Shown in pieces: positions 9,253-18,130 of a DNA stretch of 49,950 bases. Within the stretch, counting starts at the first letter, position 1; every line of letters begins with the position of its first letter. The notes under the pieces are model-generated. The model was not told the origin of the DNA and made no database searches. It was given only the letters and a program-made list of their open reading frames with translations. Source of the DNA: Thermoguttaceae bacterium (lineage in GTDB: Bacteria; Planctomycetota; Planctomycetia; Pirellulales; Thermoguttaceae); the NCBI GenBank assembly GCA_025062105.1, contig JANXAQ010000049.1:1-49950 (forward strand), written 5' to 3'. A program made the position numbers and the translations under genes.

Positions 9253-9403
9253 AGCTCGACTTTTGCCATTTTAGGCCTTCTCCTGGATGGGGAAAACTCT
9301 AACTCCTTGTAACTATTGGATTTAGGAAGTTGTGTGAACAAAAGGAGGTCTCGTCGTAACTACTGGAAACAAATGGAGTTAGGGAAAATGGCAAAAGTCG
9401 AGC
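9253..9403 (+). repeat. Family B element, copy B7
   Basis: A 151-bp copy very close to consensus, flanked by TA (9251-9252 and 9404-9405). C4 abuts its right end. Confidence 0.88.
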
Positions 9404-9406
9404 TAA

Positions 9407-9549
9407 GAGGCTGTCCTAAAAAGCATTTTCTATGATGAAAGGATGTTTCCTTCCTAAATTAATCTCTGTTTTTAGGGAGTGTCGAGGATAGGAGCTGGTC
9501 GGCCCAAACCCATTGGAAACCGCCCACCTCTTCATTTCAGGACAGCCTG
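9407..9549 (-). repeat. Family C element, copy C4
   Basis: It has inverted ends GAGGCTGTCC and GGACAGCCTG, with TAA on both sides. The inside is the reverse complement of C2. It supplies a spurious in-frame GTG start for the following gene. Confidence 0.75.
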
Positions 9550-9622
9550 TAAGGCCAGCAAAGGGTGCCCCAGTTTAGAAACGGGGAAAAAGTTTCAGAA
9601 TTCTCTCAACGGAGGCCCCCAC

Positions 9623-10660
9623 ATGCTTCATCCACTTCCTTATTCCCGAATCCTCCCGAAGCAAACTCTCCAGATTGCTTTAGGATCAGATCGGCCCCCC
9701 TCTCCTAGTTCCCAAAGGGGATTTACCTTAGTGGAGCTTTTGGTCGTTATTGCCATTATTGGCATTTTGATTGCCCTGCTTTTGCCAGCGGTGCAGGCGG
9801 CCAGAGAGGCGGCACGACGAGCACAATGCTCCAACAACCTCAAACAGATCGGCCTGGCGCTGCACAATTATCATCTGAATAACAAATGCTTTCCGCCCGG
9901 CTCGTTCTGGTATGGTACAGATTACGCAAATTATCGGGGATCGATTCTGATTCGACTTTTGCCCTACTTGGAACAACAGGCGCTATATGACCTTTTTGAT
10001 TTCAAAAACTCCAAAGGGATTACCGTAGATAACCAGACAATTCCCGGTACCAGTGATCTAATTCAATCTACTATTGTGCCGGTGTATTTATGTCCTAGCG
10101 ACAACTTCCCCCGAGTCTATAACGGCCGAGCTATGCACAACTACGCCGCCTCCATCGGCCCAACCACCCAAGGCAACTGCCCTAGTTGCCCCTGCTCGGA
10201 ATACGACAGTTGGAACAATTACGCCCGGTTTCCTGGCGGCGGAACGTATGGAAGCGCTACCAATTTTGCCGGACCCTTCTATCGATATCCAGTCGGCACC
10301 GCCATGCGGGAATCGGACATCGTGGACGGACTGTCGAATACGATCTTCTTCGGCGAGGTTCGGCCGCAATGTTCGGTCCATAACAGTCAGGGCTGGGGCA
10401 GTTCTAACAACGGCCAAGGCCTGACCTGCACCATCATCCCGATCAATTACAACTCCTGCTCCCGAGACGCCGTCGGCAGCGACAACTGCGACAAATACTG
10501 CAACTGGAACACCGAACTGGGCTTCAAAAGCCGACACCCAGGCGGTGCCCAGTTCCTATTTGGTGACGGTTCGGCCCATTTCCTGCCAGAAACCATCGAT
10601 CACTGGACCTATCAATATCTAGGCGGCAAGGCTGACGGTCGACCTGCCCAGATTCCATAA
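9623..10660 (+). CDS. DUF1559 prepilin-like protein (second copy)
   Basis: A 345-residue paralogue of the protein at 7696, clearly similar along its whole length. The prepilin-type site GFTLVELLVVIAIIGIL comes after a longer leader of about 35 residues. The C-terminal RHPGGAQFLFGDGSAHFLPE block and the cysteine pairs (CPSCPCSE, NCDKYCNW) are conserved. Export and pilin-like processing are inferred; its role is unknown. The reading frame stays open upstream to a GTG at 9479, but that GTG lies inside repeat C4. The ATG at 9623 has GGAGG eight bases before it and gives a normal leader, so I use it. No lipoprotein gene follows this copy. Confidence 0.92.
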   Translation: MLHPLPYSRILPKQTLQIALGSDRPPSPSSQRGFTLVELLVVIAIIGILIALLLPAVQAAREAARRAQCSNNLKQIGLALHNYHLNNKCFPPGSFWYGTDYANYRGSILIRLLPYLEQQALYDLFDFKNSKGITVDNQTIPGTSDLIQSTIVPVYLCPSDNFPRVYNGRAMHNYAASIGPTTQGNCPSCPCSEYDSWNNYARFPGGGTYGSATNFAGPFYRYPVGTAMRESDIVDGLSNTIFFGEVRPQCSVHNSQGWGSSNNGQGLTCTIIPINYNSCSRDAVGSDNCDKYCNWNTELGFKSRHPGGAQFLFGDGSAHFLPETIDHWTYQYLGGKADGRPAQIP

Positions 10661-10721
10661 AAGAGAAAACATCGTAGCCCACAAGCTACTTGAAAAGACT
10701 GATCCGGACCCTAAACATTGT

Positions 10722-10748
10722 CATTCCCGCGTACGCGGGCATCCAGTG
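10722..10748. repeat. Short palindrome, GTCATTCCCGCGTACGCGGG type
   Basis: A short palindromic block centred on CCCGCGTACGCGGG between two genes. Related TCATTCCCGC-like blocks recur near 26703, 33000-33200, 41000 and 43120. Confidence 0.55.
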
Positions 10749-10805
10749 CCCTTTAACGCCCTGCCCGCAGTGGTGTTTTCTCTGGTAAAAGGGGAACGTT
10801 TTTTC

Positions 10806-11459
10806 ATGGATACTCGGCTAATTCCAGAGCGGTTTTTGTTTCGATTTTTATTGCCTTGTCGGCGGCGCAGACCGCTTTGGACTCGGCAGGGTAGTCAATT
10901 GGACGAAAGTTATCGGATTTTTCCCTTAGCCCTGTTGGAAGGCCAGCGGATTTGGGCTGACTTTCGGATGGCCTGGGACGAGCAAGGGCTAGCTTTTTGC
11001 CTCCTGGTGCAAGGGAAAAAGCAGCCGGTTTGGTGTCGTGCTGGTCGGCCCGAAGATAGCGACAGCCTGCAAGTATGGATCGACACCCGGGACGTGCATT
11101 CCGTGCACCGGGCAGGCCGATTCTGTTATCGATTTTTGTTTATGCCTGCTGGCGGCGGCCCACGCCTCAGCGAGCCAACGGCTCTATGGCTTCCGATTGA
11201 ACGCGCCAGGGAGCAGCCCCGGCCAGTGGCCTCAGACAGTCTTCACGTCTTGGCCCGGTTGAAGCCGGACGGCTATGTGCTGGAAGCTTTTGTATCTGCT
11301 GAAGCTCTCAGTGGGTTTGATCCGCTCGAACAACCCCGAATTGGCTTCAATTATGCCGTCTGGGACCGGGAGTTCGGCCTATTGACCCTCAGTCCAGGCC
11401 CCCCCATGCCCTATGCTGAAGACCCCAGCCTTTGGGTCAGCCTGGAACTAATGCCGTAG
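10806..11459 (+). CDS. CBM9/DOMON-like domain protein
   Basis: A 217-residue protein, apparently a single carbohydrate-binding-module-9-like (DOMON-like) beta-sandwich. IWADFRMAWDEQGLAF is followed by DSLQVWIDTRDVHSVHRA, a signature of that fold, then RFCYRFLF, and near the end GFDPLEQPRIGFNYAVWD. I see no clear signal peptide, so it may be cytoplasmic or exported unconventionally. Sugar binding is inferred from the fold only. I prefer the ATG at 10806, where GGGGAAC lies about ten bases upstream. An upstream in-frame ATG at 10746 starts beside a short palindrome and adds an unlikely leader. Confidence 0.72.
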   Translation: MDTRLIPERFLFRFLLPCRRRRPLWTRQGSQLDESYRIFPLALLEGQRIWADFRMAWDEQGLAFCLLVQGKKQPVWCRAGRPEDSDSLQVWIDTRDVHSVHRAGRFCYRFLFMPAGGGPRLSEPTALWLPIERAREQPRPVASDSLHVLARLKPDGYVLEAFVSAEALSGFDPLEQPRIGFNYAVWDREFGLLTLSPGPPMPYAEDPSLWVSLELMP

Positions 11460-11850
11460 CAGGATACCCATCCAGCTCAAACGGGAAACCTCTAGGACGG
11501 TTTAAAAGAACCATTCCGCCGGAGAAGTTTAGCTCTGAGATTTAGGAACTTAAGGAAAATGGGTAATTTAGGCAAGAGGGGAACCTAGGAAAGTCAAAGG
11601 ACCTTACAACTTTCCTATTTTGCCTAGTTTTTCCAGGATTTTTGGGTCTTCCCTCGGCTGAATTATTTTTGGGATCTAGGAAAATAGCGAAAATTTTCGC
11701 CACTCTTTTCCTTCCTAGATTGCCCAGCTTTCTTTTACTACATTGCCCATTTTCTCCAAACAGTCAGGTCCGATCCTGCTACTCTACTTGCCTGAAGGGC
11801 CACTTCTTGGAAAACGGGGCTCAATGAAGAAATCCTTCCGAGTACCAGTC
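11460..11850. other. Intergenic stretch, little recognised
   Basis: Inverted pieces such as AGGAAAATGGGTAATTTAGG (from about 11556) and CCTATTTTGCCTAGTTTTTCC-like blocks near 11615 and 11720 suggest another decayed inverted-repeat element. I could not define its ends. Confidence 0.3.
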
Positions 11851-12270
11851 GCCTGTTATACACCCATCTTTAGGCTATGTTTACTCTCCCAACAGCAGCA
11901 ATTTTTTGTTTTCCTAAGGGGAATAAAAAACTTTTCAAAAGGAAACCTCTACAAAATACTGAACATATAGTGAACTTAATCCGTAGGTGATTCCCGAGCC
12001 GGTCGGTTCTCCTACCCGGCTGTCTACTTCTCTATTGGGTGCTAACAATGCTAGAAAAAGGGGACAAGCCAAAATGGTATAAAAAATTCGCTTTCAATTA
12101 TCCAGATGTTCCAAAGATTGTTTAGTTTGGAGAAATTGCATCCTTAAGAAAAGCTCCCTCGGAAGATTAGGGAGTGCTTGGGCTTCAAAACCATCCTGAC
12201 TATATTGCCTAATTTTATTCATTCTGCGTTTTTCACAGCGTTTTCAGCATTTGCCTGGAGTGCTCTGCGC
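11851..12270 (+). repeat. Family E element E5, split by A3
   Basis: The left part (GCCTGTTATACACCCATC, then CCAACAGCAGCAA) and the right part (TTTGGAGAAATTGCATCC, then TTCTGCGTTTTTCAC) match successive parts of E3, with A3 between them. The extreme right end is degraded. Confidence 0.6.
11941..12112 (+). repeat. Family A element, copy A3, inserted in E5
   Basis: Runs from GGAAACCTCTACAAAATACT to TCCAGATGTTCC. AAA lies on both sides, fitting a short target duplication, and the flanks join into a continuous E sequence. Confidence 0.75.
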
Positions 12271-12362
12271 AGGTTAGCTCTTTTTTGTGTAGCCGAGGAG
12301 GGGGTCGTACGCCCGGAGGCTCCGTAGGACGCTCAGAAGGGCGGGGGCCTACTCAAAAGAAA

Positions 12363-13139
12363 TTAGCCTGCCGGAGGCGAACTGGCATCGTGTTGAGGCG
12401 AGGGTTCGGCAGGCAACCGGGGCGGCACGGGGAGTTTAACGGTTACTTTCGTGCCTCGGCCTAGCTCGCTTTGGACAGTAATTTCACCGTCATGGGCTTC
12501 GATAATCTTTTTGGCAGTTGGCAACCCGAGGCCGGAACCACCTGGTTTGGTGGTAAAAAACGGATCGAAAATCTGGGCGCAGGTTTTCTCGTCCATGCCA
12601 ACACCGGTATCGATCAGATCCAGAGCCACTTTATCGCCGATGGCATAAGTCCGAACAACCAATTGGCCGCCAGAAGGCATCGCCTGCTGGGCGTTCAGAA
12701 CCAGGTTGAACAAGGCCCCAGAAAAAGCTTCTATATCCAAAAGAACACTAGGAAGATCCGGCGCCAAGTAATCCACAATCTCGATGCGGGCTTCCTTTGC
12801 CTTGGGAGCAAAAAAACGTAGCACTCGACGCACTTGCTCATTCAGGTTGGTAGGCGTAAAGCGCATCGGCCGAGGCCGAATATAGGCTAAAAAATTATTC
12901 ACCATATCCTCCAAACGCTGGCATTCCCGCAGCACCACTTGGATTTTCTCTAACAGCCGGCGCTCTTGAGGGGTTTTCGGCTCGGCGAAATCCTCGGCCA
13001 ATAGCTCCATATTGAGCCGAATGACCGAAATCGGCCCCCGAATTTCATGCGCCCACGCGCCAGCCAGCCGCGCAACCTCCGTGGCCTGGTCTGCCGTGCG
13101 AGACTGCAACTGCTCCGTACGCTGCCCAAAGCTGTCCAT
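12363..13139 (-). CDS. Orphan histidine kinase, no sensor domain
   Basis: A 258-residue protein that is almost only a kinase core. The H-box is GAWAHEIRGPISVI with the phospho-acceptor His31. The ATP-binding module has the N-box NLVLNAQQAM, G1 DTGVGMDE, the F-box IFDPFFTTKPGGSGLGL and a final GTKVTVKLPV strand. Only a short coiled-coil-like stretch precedes the H-box, so there is no recognisable sensor, membrane segment or PAS domain, and no response regulator is adjacent. It probably acts in the cytoplasm with a partner encoded elsewhere. The tail is proline-rich. ATG is preceded by AGGAAGGAA at five bases. Confidence 0.88.
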   Translation of the reverse strand: MDSFGQRTEQLQSRTADQATEVARLAGAWAHEIRGPISVIRLNMELLAEDFAEPKTPQERRLLEKIQVVLRECQRLEDMVNNFLAYIRPRPMRFTPTNLNEQVRRVLRFFAPKAKEARIEIVDYLAPDLPSVLLDIEAFSGALFNLVLNAQQAMPSGGQLVVRTYAIGDKVALDLIDTGVGMDEKTCAQIFDPFFTTKPGGSGLGLPTAKKIIEAHDGEITVQSELGRGTKVTVKLPVPPRLPAEPSPQHDASSPPAG

Positions 13140-13230
13140 TCCAATTCCTTCCTATTCCCAAGCAGCGGATTAGTTTGCCAATGATTTCCCTACACTACAG
13201 CATTAGATTTCGAAAAAGTCTAGACCCCTG

Positions 13231-13322
13231 AGGTTGTCTTTTGCCATTTTCCCAGGCGACTTTTGTTTCCACTAGTTACCACTCCCCCTGGTTCTTATCA
13301 TTTCCTACCGCCAATAGGTACA
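13231..13322 (-). repeat. Family B fragment, copy B8
   Basis: The left portion of a reverse B copy (TTTTGCCATTTTCCC, ACTAGTTACC, then TTTCCTACCGCCAATAGG). It stops where A4 begins. Confidence 0.5.
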
Positions 13323-13323
13323 A

Positions 13324-13494
13324 AGAAACCTCCGCAAAAACCTGAGAACTTCATGAACCGATGATTCCGTAGGGAGTGGCTTCTCCCATCCAAAACCTAC
13401 TATATGGAGGTTACTAGCAGCCCTATAGATTGGGGTAGAGTCGTGGGGACCAAAATAGTGGAAAAATATCACCTTTGAATTATGGAAAGCTTCC
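13324..13494 (+). repeat. Family A element, copy A4
   Basis: Left end GAAACCTCCGCAAAAACC and a degraded right end (TATGGAAAGCTTCC). The central TACTAGCAGCCCTATAG and CAAAATAGTG blocks are present. Confidence 0.7.
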
Positions 13495-13730
13495 TATATT
13501 TTTTCCACTTTTGTTTTCGATACACTGTGGATGTACAGAACTGGATCGCTGCGTTGACTCCCGAGAACAAAGCGTGCTTTGCCATTCGCCTGAAGCGATG
13601 TGGATTTGACCTTTCTGCGGCCTGATTCAGACTGGTTCCAGGGGGTTTCCGGAAGACCGGCTTCCCACACTCCTGCGCCCGCCCTCCGAAATAGCATATT
13701 CCCACCCACATCTTTATAACCTCCCCCTGC

Positions 13731-14026
13731 CCGTCTCGCTGCTATACACAAGTTGGCGCTGAAGCGTTCGAACTTCACTTTAGGCAAAATACCAAAAGCT
13801 CGTTGAAGGACGCAGAATAGATAAAATAGGCGATCTATCTAAGACTGTCTTTGAAACCAAGCACTTTTTGCTCTTGGAAGTGATTCTTTCCTAAATGCTG
13901 CAATTTCTCTAAAGGAACAATTAGCTGCTTCTTTTGAAAAACTTCGTTATTCCCTGTTTGGGGTAATAATTCGCTGCCCTTGGAATGGGAAATACCTCCC
14001 AAAAATGTGTATAACAGCGAGCCCTG
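13731..14026 (-). repeat. Family E element, copy E1
   Basis: A 296-bp inverted-repeat element with ends CTCGCTGCTATACACAA and TGTGTATAACAGCGAG. It is the reverse complement of E3 over most of its length, including the GAAGCGTTCGAACTTCAC segment. Confidence 0.7.
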
Positions 14027-14407
14027 CCCGTGGCAGCTGGTTTCACTCAGCTTCTTGACCAGTATTTCCCATTAGGAGTCCAACACGAGAGCCTCTTCTA
14101 GATAGAGGGGGCCATTTTTCTTAGGAGGTGTGGATCTTTGAAAGATGGAAGAGGGAGATTTCGGGCTAAAGGGTTATATCTACCCCCCTATAATAGGTAT
14201 CATTTGTGGGATATCCTTCCTGATAGAGAGCCAGAGGAACATGTATTTGCTCAGCCACCGAATAGATAAAGTCTGCCTTGCTGAGAACCCAAGACAGGAC
14301 TCAATCTGCCTCCTAGTGCTCTTGGAAGATGATCTCAGGTTTCTAATTTTTAATCCAAACCTGCAGCCTTATTCCGTCAACCCTAATTCAATCCTTCTGT
14401 TAGGGGG

Positions 14408-14597
14408 GGAACCTCTCCATCATTCGAAAGGGATATTTTTATCCCATTTTGTCTGGTCTTTTCTCTAACACAACATATAGGGTTGCTAGCATTGCTAGCA
14501 CCCAATAGATAGTAGATGTCCAGATAGGAGAATCAACCGGCTAGAGAGGCAAAAGTTCATAAAGTTCACTATATGTTCAGGATTTTGCAGAGGTTCC
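14408..14597 (-). repeat. Family A element, copy A5
   Basis: A reverse copy with intact ends GGAACCTCTCC and TTTTGCAGAGGTTCC and a perfect central GCTAGCATTGCTAGC. AGGGG lies on both sides and may be a target duplication, but the G-run makes its length ambiguous. Confidence 0.85.
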
Positions 14598-15052
14598 AGG
14601 GGGATCTTTTCCGAAAATCCGCCTTTCCCTGCTAATCACACTGTCTGGAGATATCAGCTAGGTTACAATGGCAGTTAAGTGTTGAGGAAGGTAACAACTT
14701 TTTTAGCGTAATAGTGGGACAAATTTTTAGTCCATAAGATATTTTCTACCGGCCCAGTTGGGCGCAAGCGGCAGACCAGACTCTTTTCTTTTAGAGGCTT
14801 TTCCCGAACTGAGGCGCTGCGTTGGGAGGTATGAGACTAGCAGCTTTTCCTTCCGATGATTAGGTACCCACGAGGCGGGGGGCGGTTTTGCCATAACTAA
14901 CGAAACCAAAAGAAGTTAGGGAAACGGCACATGGCAAGCCCACCGGCTGGGGCTAGAAACCGTCCACCGAGGCCCTCGTTGGGCTTTACTTCGGTAAGGT
15001 GGCCAACGAGGTTTTTCTGGGTTTAGAGGTCGGCTCAGCGAGGTGCAGGTCC
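14598..15052. other. Intergenic stretch with a decayed family B piece
   Basis: Bases about 14880-14935 (TTTTGCCATAACTAACG to AAGAAGTTAGGGAAACGG) look like the end regions of a collapsed B copy. Nothing else is recognised before the FliL-like gene. Confidence 0.35.
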
Positions 15053-15772
15053 ATGGGCACAGAGCGATCCAGTCCCCAGGAGGCCCTCAGGCATAGCACC
15101 CAATCGAACGGGGAGCAAGAGGCTGGGCCCCGGGCCAGTGCTACTACCCCAGCTGGTCGGAACGCTTCAGCGCCAAAACAGTGGGCCTCCTTCGCACATT
15201 GGAAGGGGATGTGGACCTTGGTGCTCCTATTGCAACCATTGATAGTTTCCATAGTAGTCGGAGGATATTTAAAGCAGCATAGGTGGGGGGACTGGATTCG
15301 GCGATTGGCTCGATGGGGTTTGGGAGCCAGTAGGACAACTGGGGGGCTGGGTGCCTTGGCCCCTCGAGAACCTACGTTGGTGTATTACCGGCCGGGCGAA
15401 GTTTCGTTGGGGGAGTTTAGTATTGCCATCTACGACCCAGTAACACGGATTACGCTTCGGGCCGACTTTCGTCTGGACGCCCGGGCAAAGTGCGACAACC
15501 GGCAAGCCTTTGATGCCTTTGTCCTGATGCACCATCGGCTGGTGCGAGATCAGGTGATGACGGCTGTGCGAAACGCTTCCTTAGAAGAACTGACGGATCC
15601 AGAACATCGACTGCTGCGGCGACGAATCCTCACCCAAGTGAATCGAATGCTCGGTCAGCAGTTTCTCCAAGCGGTGGAGATAAAAAATTTCTCTCTCTGG
15701 GAATCGGTGGATCAGATGAGTTTTTTGCCTTACCAATGCTCTCAGGCGGACTCACCTGCTTTGTGCCCATAG
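15053..15772 (+). CDS. FliL-like single-pass membrane protein
   Basis: A roughly 240-residue protein. A polar, low-complexity N-terminus of about 50 residues precedes one membrane helix (MWTLVLLLQPLIVSIVVGGYL). The remainder reads like the periplasmic domain of FliL and related stomatin-like proteins: VYYRPGEVSLGEFSIA, then LVRDQVMTAVRNASLEEL, and RRRILTQVNRMLGQ leading into a final strand. FliL normally sits at the flagellar basal body, but no flagellar gene is nearby, so a flagellar role is not supported here. The start is uncertain: the ATG at 15053 has AGGTG about seven bases before it, and a GTG at 14999 would extend the protein by 18 residues. Confidence 0.6.
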   Translation: MGTERSSPQEALRHSTQSNGEQEAGPRASATTPAGRNASAPKQWASFAHWKGMWTLVLLLQPLIVSIVVGGYLKQHRWGDWIRRLARWGLGASRTTGGLGALAPREPTLVYYRPGEVSLGEFSIAIYDPVTRITLRADFRLDARAKCDNRQAFDAFVLMHHRLVRDQVMTAVRNASLEELTDPEHRLLRRRILTQVNRMLGQQFLQAVEIKNFSLWESVDQMSFLPYQCSQADSPALCP

Positions 15773-15811
15773 GTGTTTGATCTTTTCTGCTGCGAATGAC
15801 TGGCGGAGGAT

Positions 15812-15955
15812 ATGCTCTGCCTCATCCAGGGGGCAGAAGGCGATTTCTGGATTATTCAACCGATCTCCCGCCAATGCCTGCCCGGGCTTCTTCCGCTCCG
15901 GCAGCCGGACTGGACACCATTCGAGGAAGAGCTAACAGGGGCATCTTGCTTCTGA
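15812..15955 (+). CDS. Possible small protein, 47 residues
   Basis: A short frame opening with ATG two bases after GGAGG and ending in TGA. The translation is protein-like (MLCLIQGAEGDFWIIQPISR, then a proline-rich middle) and has no recognised family. The overlapping +3 frame from 15796 is equally open, so coding is unproven. It could be a remnant beyond the FliL-like gene. Confidence 0.2.
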   Translation: MLCLIQGAEGDFWIIQPISRQCLPGLLPLRQPDWTPFEEELTGASCF

Positions 15956-16095
15956 GATCATGGGCAGAACCCTATCGCCACTTGGAAGGCTAAAAGGCCT
16001 GTTGTGTTTTTTTATATCCGCCGCCTTCAGCGTAAGCCAAGAGGAGAGAAAACCCCTTTCGGATGAAGTGTGGCAAAAAGCTTCCCGAAGCGGTT

Positions 16096-16288
16096 GGGGG
16101 ATCTTTGCAAAATACTGAACGTAGAGGGAATAAATATAAACTTTTGTTTCTATATGCTTTGCCTGCCCTCATCCAAATATCTACTGTATGGAGGATGGGA
16201 ACAGTGCTACCCACCTAATCCATGGGGTCAGAGGCGGGAGGGAGTAAAATGGTATAAAAATATCTCCGTCGAAGTAGGCAGAGGTTCC
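16096..16288 (+). repeat. Family A element, copy A6
   Basis: The left end is degraded (GGATCTTTGCAAAATACTG) and the right end is AGGCAGAGGTTCC. The AAAATGGTATAAAAATATCT block is intact. The DUF1207 gene ends 43 bases away. Confidence 0.75.
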
Positions 16289-16331
16289 GTAAAAGTTGTA
16301 CAAAGAGGAGCGACTCAGCTATGGGGGCAAA

Positions 16332-17519
16332 TTAGAAATCGTACCAGATGCCTAGGCCGATTTTGTCTTCCGAACGGTGAGCCAGGGACCATTGTTCACT
16401 TTTACCCCGGTAATACTGCATACCCAGCCGAAATGTTGCGCCGTGCGCATTTCGCCATTGCCAACCTGTTTGCACAGTAAAGGAGCCGTGATAGTCGAAC
16501 TCCTGCCGCCAATGGCCGTTTAAAGCCAAAAACGGAGCCCCACGCCACTGGCCAATCCGAAGTGGACTGAAATCCATCCCACACTGGAACTCCCAGGGCT
16601 TAGCCCGGCCATCGGTGTTAAAGGCCCAGGCCACCTCCCCATAAAACCGCAGTGCTGGCGTCAAATACAACGATTTGCCAAAAACCAGCGAGTCCCGAAC
16701 ATAATTATCCCGATAAAAACCGGGGTTTTTCAATAAAAACTCATCTCCCAGATGAGCACTGAGGTGATAAAAGCCGAACTTGGTCCGGATCGGCCCCGAT
16801 CCCCAGGTAAGTGGTATTCCGTACCGATAATCGCAGGCCACCAAGTCCCGTTCTTCTTCCGGGTCGATCCGCAGCAAAGCCGCCCCTTCAAAATCCAGTT
16901 GGACCCCCTCCGGATGCAACGGATCGTCACTGCCATAGCGGATCATCCCGATCCGGCCGCCCAGCCCAATGTCCCAAACCCAGCCGTACCGCACATCATG
17001 GTTAAACACAATCCCACAGCGGGGTTCCTTCACCCCGGCTAGATACGAGCGATAGATCAGCCCCTGGGGCAGCAGTTGCCAAGTCCAAGGTTGGGGTTTC
17101 AAAGGGATCGGTTGTCCCAATTCTATCGGTTGCTCGACCGGGTTTTCCGGCAGAAACCAGGAGGATTTTTCCCCCGGGGGAGGAGGCTGGAAGTCGGGAT
17201 GAGATTCAGGGCGAGTATCAAATGGCTTAAGAGGTTCTGGTGCTTCCGGGGGGAAGGTTGGTAGAGGGGGGGCGGGGTTCCCCAGATTTTGGCCCGCCCA
17301 GCTAGGGCTTCCTCCAGAAGAGGGAGCATCCTGCAGGGTTGCCCTCCAAGGACTGGCATAGAGAGGTTTCCCAGGAAGTTTTCCCCCATCAGGGGGAAGG
17401 ATGCTTTCCTGTTTTGGCTCCGAAGAGGGGTGGCCAGGCGGAGGTTGGCCCCAGCACCAACTAGGGCAAATCCCGATACCTGCCAGCGCAATCAAAAACC
17501 ATCGGAAATAGGTGTTCAT
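16332..17519 (-). CDS. DUF1207 outer-membrane-type protein
   Basis: A 395-residue exported protein. The signal peptide is MNTYFRWFLIALAGIGI, with cleavage near CWG-Q. A proline-rich, probably disordered linker runs to about residue 135, and a beta-strand-rich C-terminal part follows. FYHLSAHLGDEFLLKNPG and NYVRDSLVFG match the conserved core of DUF1207, a family frequent in planctomycetes that looks like an outer-membrane barrel. The final residue is phenylalanine (GIGIWYDF-end), as in many outer-membrane barrels. Its function is unknown. The long linker suggests spacing across the periplasm, which is my inference. It is monocistronic. Confidence 0.78.
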   Translation of the reverse strand: MNTYFRWFLIALAGIGICPSWCWGQPPPGHPSSEPKQESILPPDGGKLPGKPLYASPWRATLQDAPSSGGSPSWAGQNLGNPAPPLPTFPPEAPEPLKPFDTRPESHPDFQPPPPGEKSSWFLPENPVEQPIELGQPIPLKPQPWTWQLLPQGLIYRSYLAGVKEPRCGIVFNHDVRYGWVWDIGLGGRIGMIRYGSDDPLHPEGVQLDFEGAALLRIDPEEERDLVACDYRYGIPLTWGSGPIRTKFGFYHLSAHLGDEFLLKNPGFYRDNYVRDSLVFGKSLYLTPALRFYGEVAWAFNTDGRAKPWEFQCGMDFSPLRIGQWRGAPFLALNGHWRQEFDYHGSFTVQTGWQWRNAHGATFRLGMQYYRGKSEQWSLAHRSEDKIGLGIWYDF

Positions 17520-18130
17520 CCTGCGTAATCCAAATATCTATTTTGCCTAGATTGTCTATCTTATCAAAAAATAGAGCCTAGTATTATCCTCTAAACTCGA
17601 CCCCCAAGGCAAGGGCAATTGCCTGCCTGGGTGGCTCCGAGCCGGGAACAGCCCCAAAAGACATACCAACCGAAAAAAGCCATTTTTCTCCGCTTGTCCC
17701 CCGAAACGGACTTTTTGGCCCCTTTTCTTGGAGATGACTCCTATGGTCTCTGCCATGAGAAAGAATGGCCCCGTTTAAACTTAACGTTTGCCATGTTTGC
17801 TAACTTCTTTTCTTTCAAGGAGTTAGGTTTTAAGGATTCTATGGCGACCAAATGGAATGCTGGACTTTCTGAAAAATTCCTCTCCAGGGGGAAGCTATGG
17901 ACCGAAGCCAATTGGCCCAGCCATCCCCAAAGCCCATTTCCAACTTCTTACGCCCCAAGCCGAGCAGTGCACCAAAATTGCTCCTCCAACCTATGCCCTT
18001 TCAACAGCTTAGGCTGGTAGGCATCAGAAAGCACTGGCTGGGAGCCGGTGCAGCAACAGCCTAACCGGAACGGTTTTATCCCACCTCCCACCCCCATAAA
18101 GAGGAAGTTTTGAGAAAGTACAAATGGAAT
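17520..18130. other. Intergenic stretch with decayed repeats
   Basis: About 17775-17832 (TTAACGTTTGCCATGTTTGC to GGAGTTAGG) is a collapsed B piece. About 18008-18110 (CTTAGGCTGGTAGGCATC, GGCTGGGAGCC) has a second copy near 30198-30300. No gene is supported. Confidence 0.4.

Noticed and set aside
12240..12362. Terminator of the histidine kinase gene
   Set aside because: G/C-rich inverted pieces exist, but I could not pair a stable stem with a following T-tract on the minus strand.
13731..13810. tRNA-like GTTCGAAC segment in the E elements
   Set aside because: There is no cloverleaf around it, and the motif lies within the repeat in several copies.
14145..14468. 107-residue open frame on the plus strand
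   Set aside because: Its second half lies in repeat A5 and the first half has no protein-like features or ribosome-binding site.
17619..18020. 133-residue open frame on the plus strand
   Set aside because: It runs across decayed repeat pieces and its translation resembles no family.
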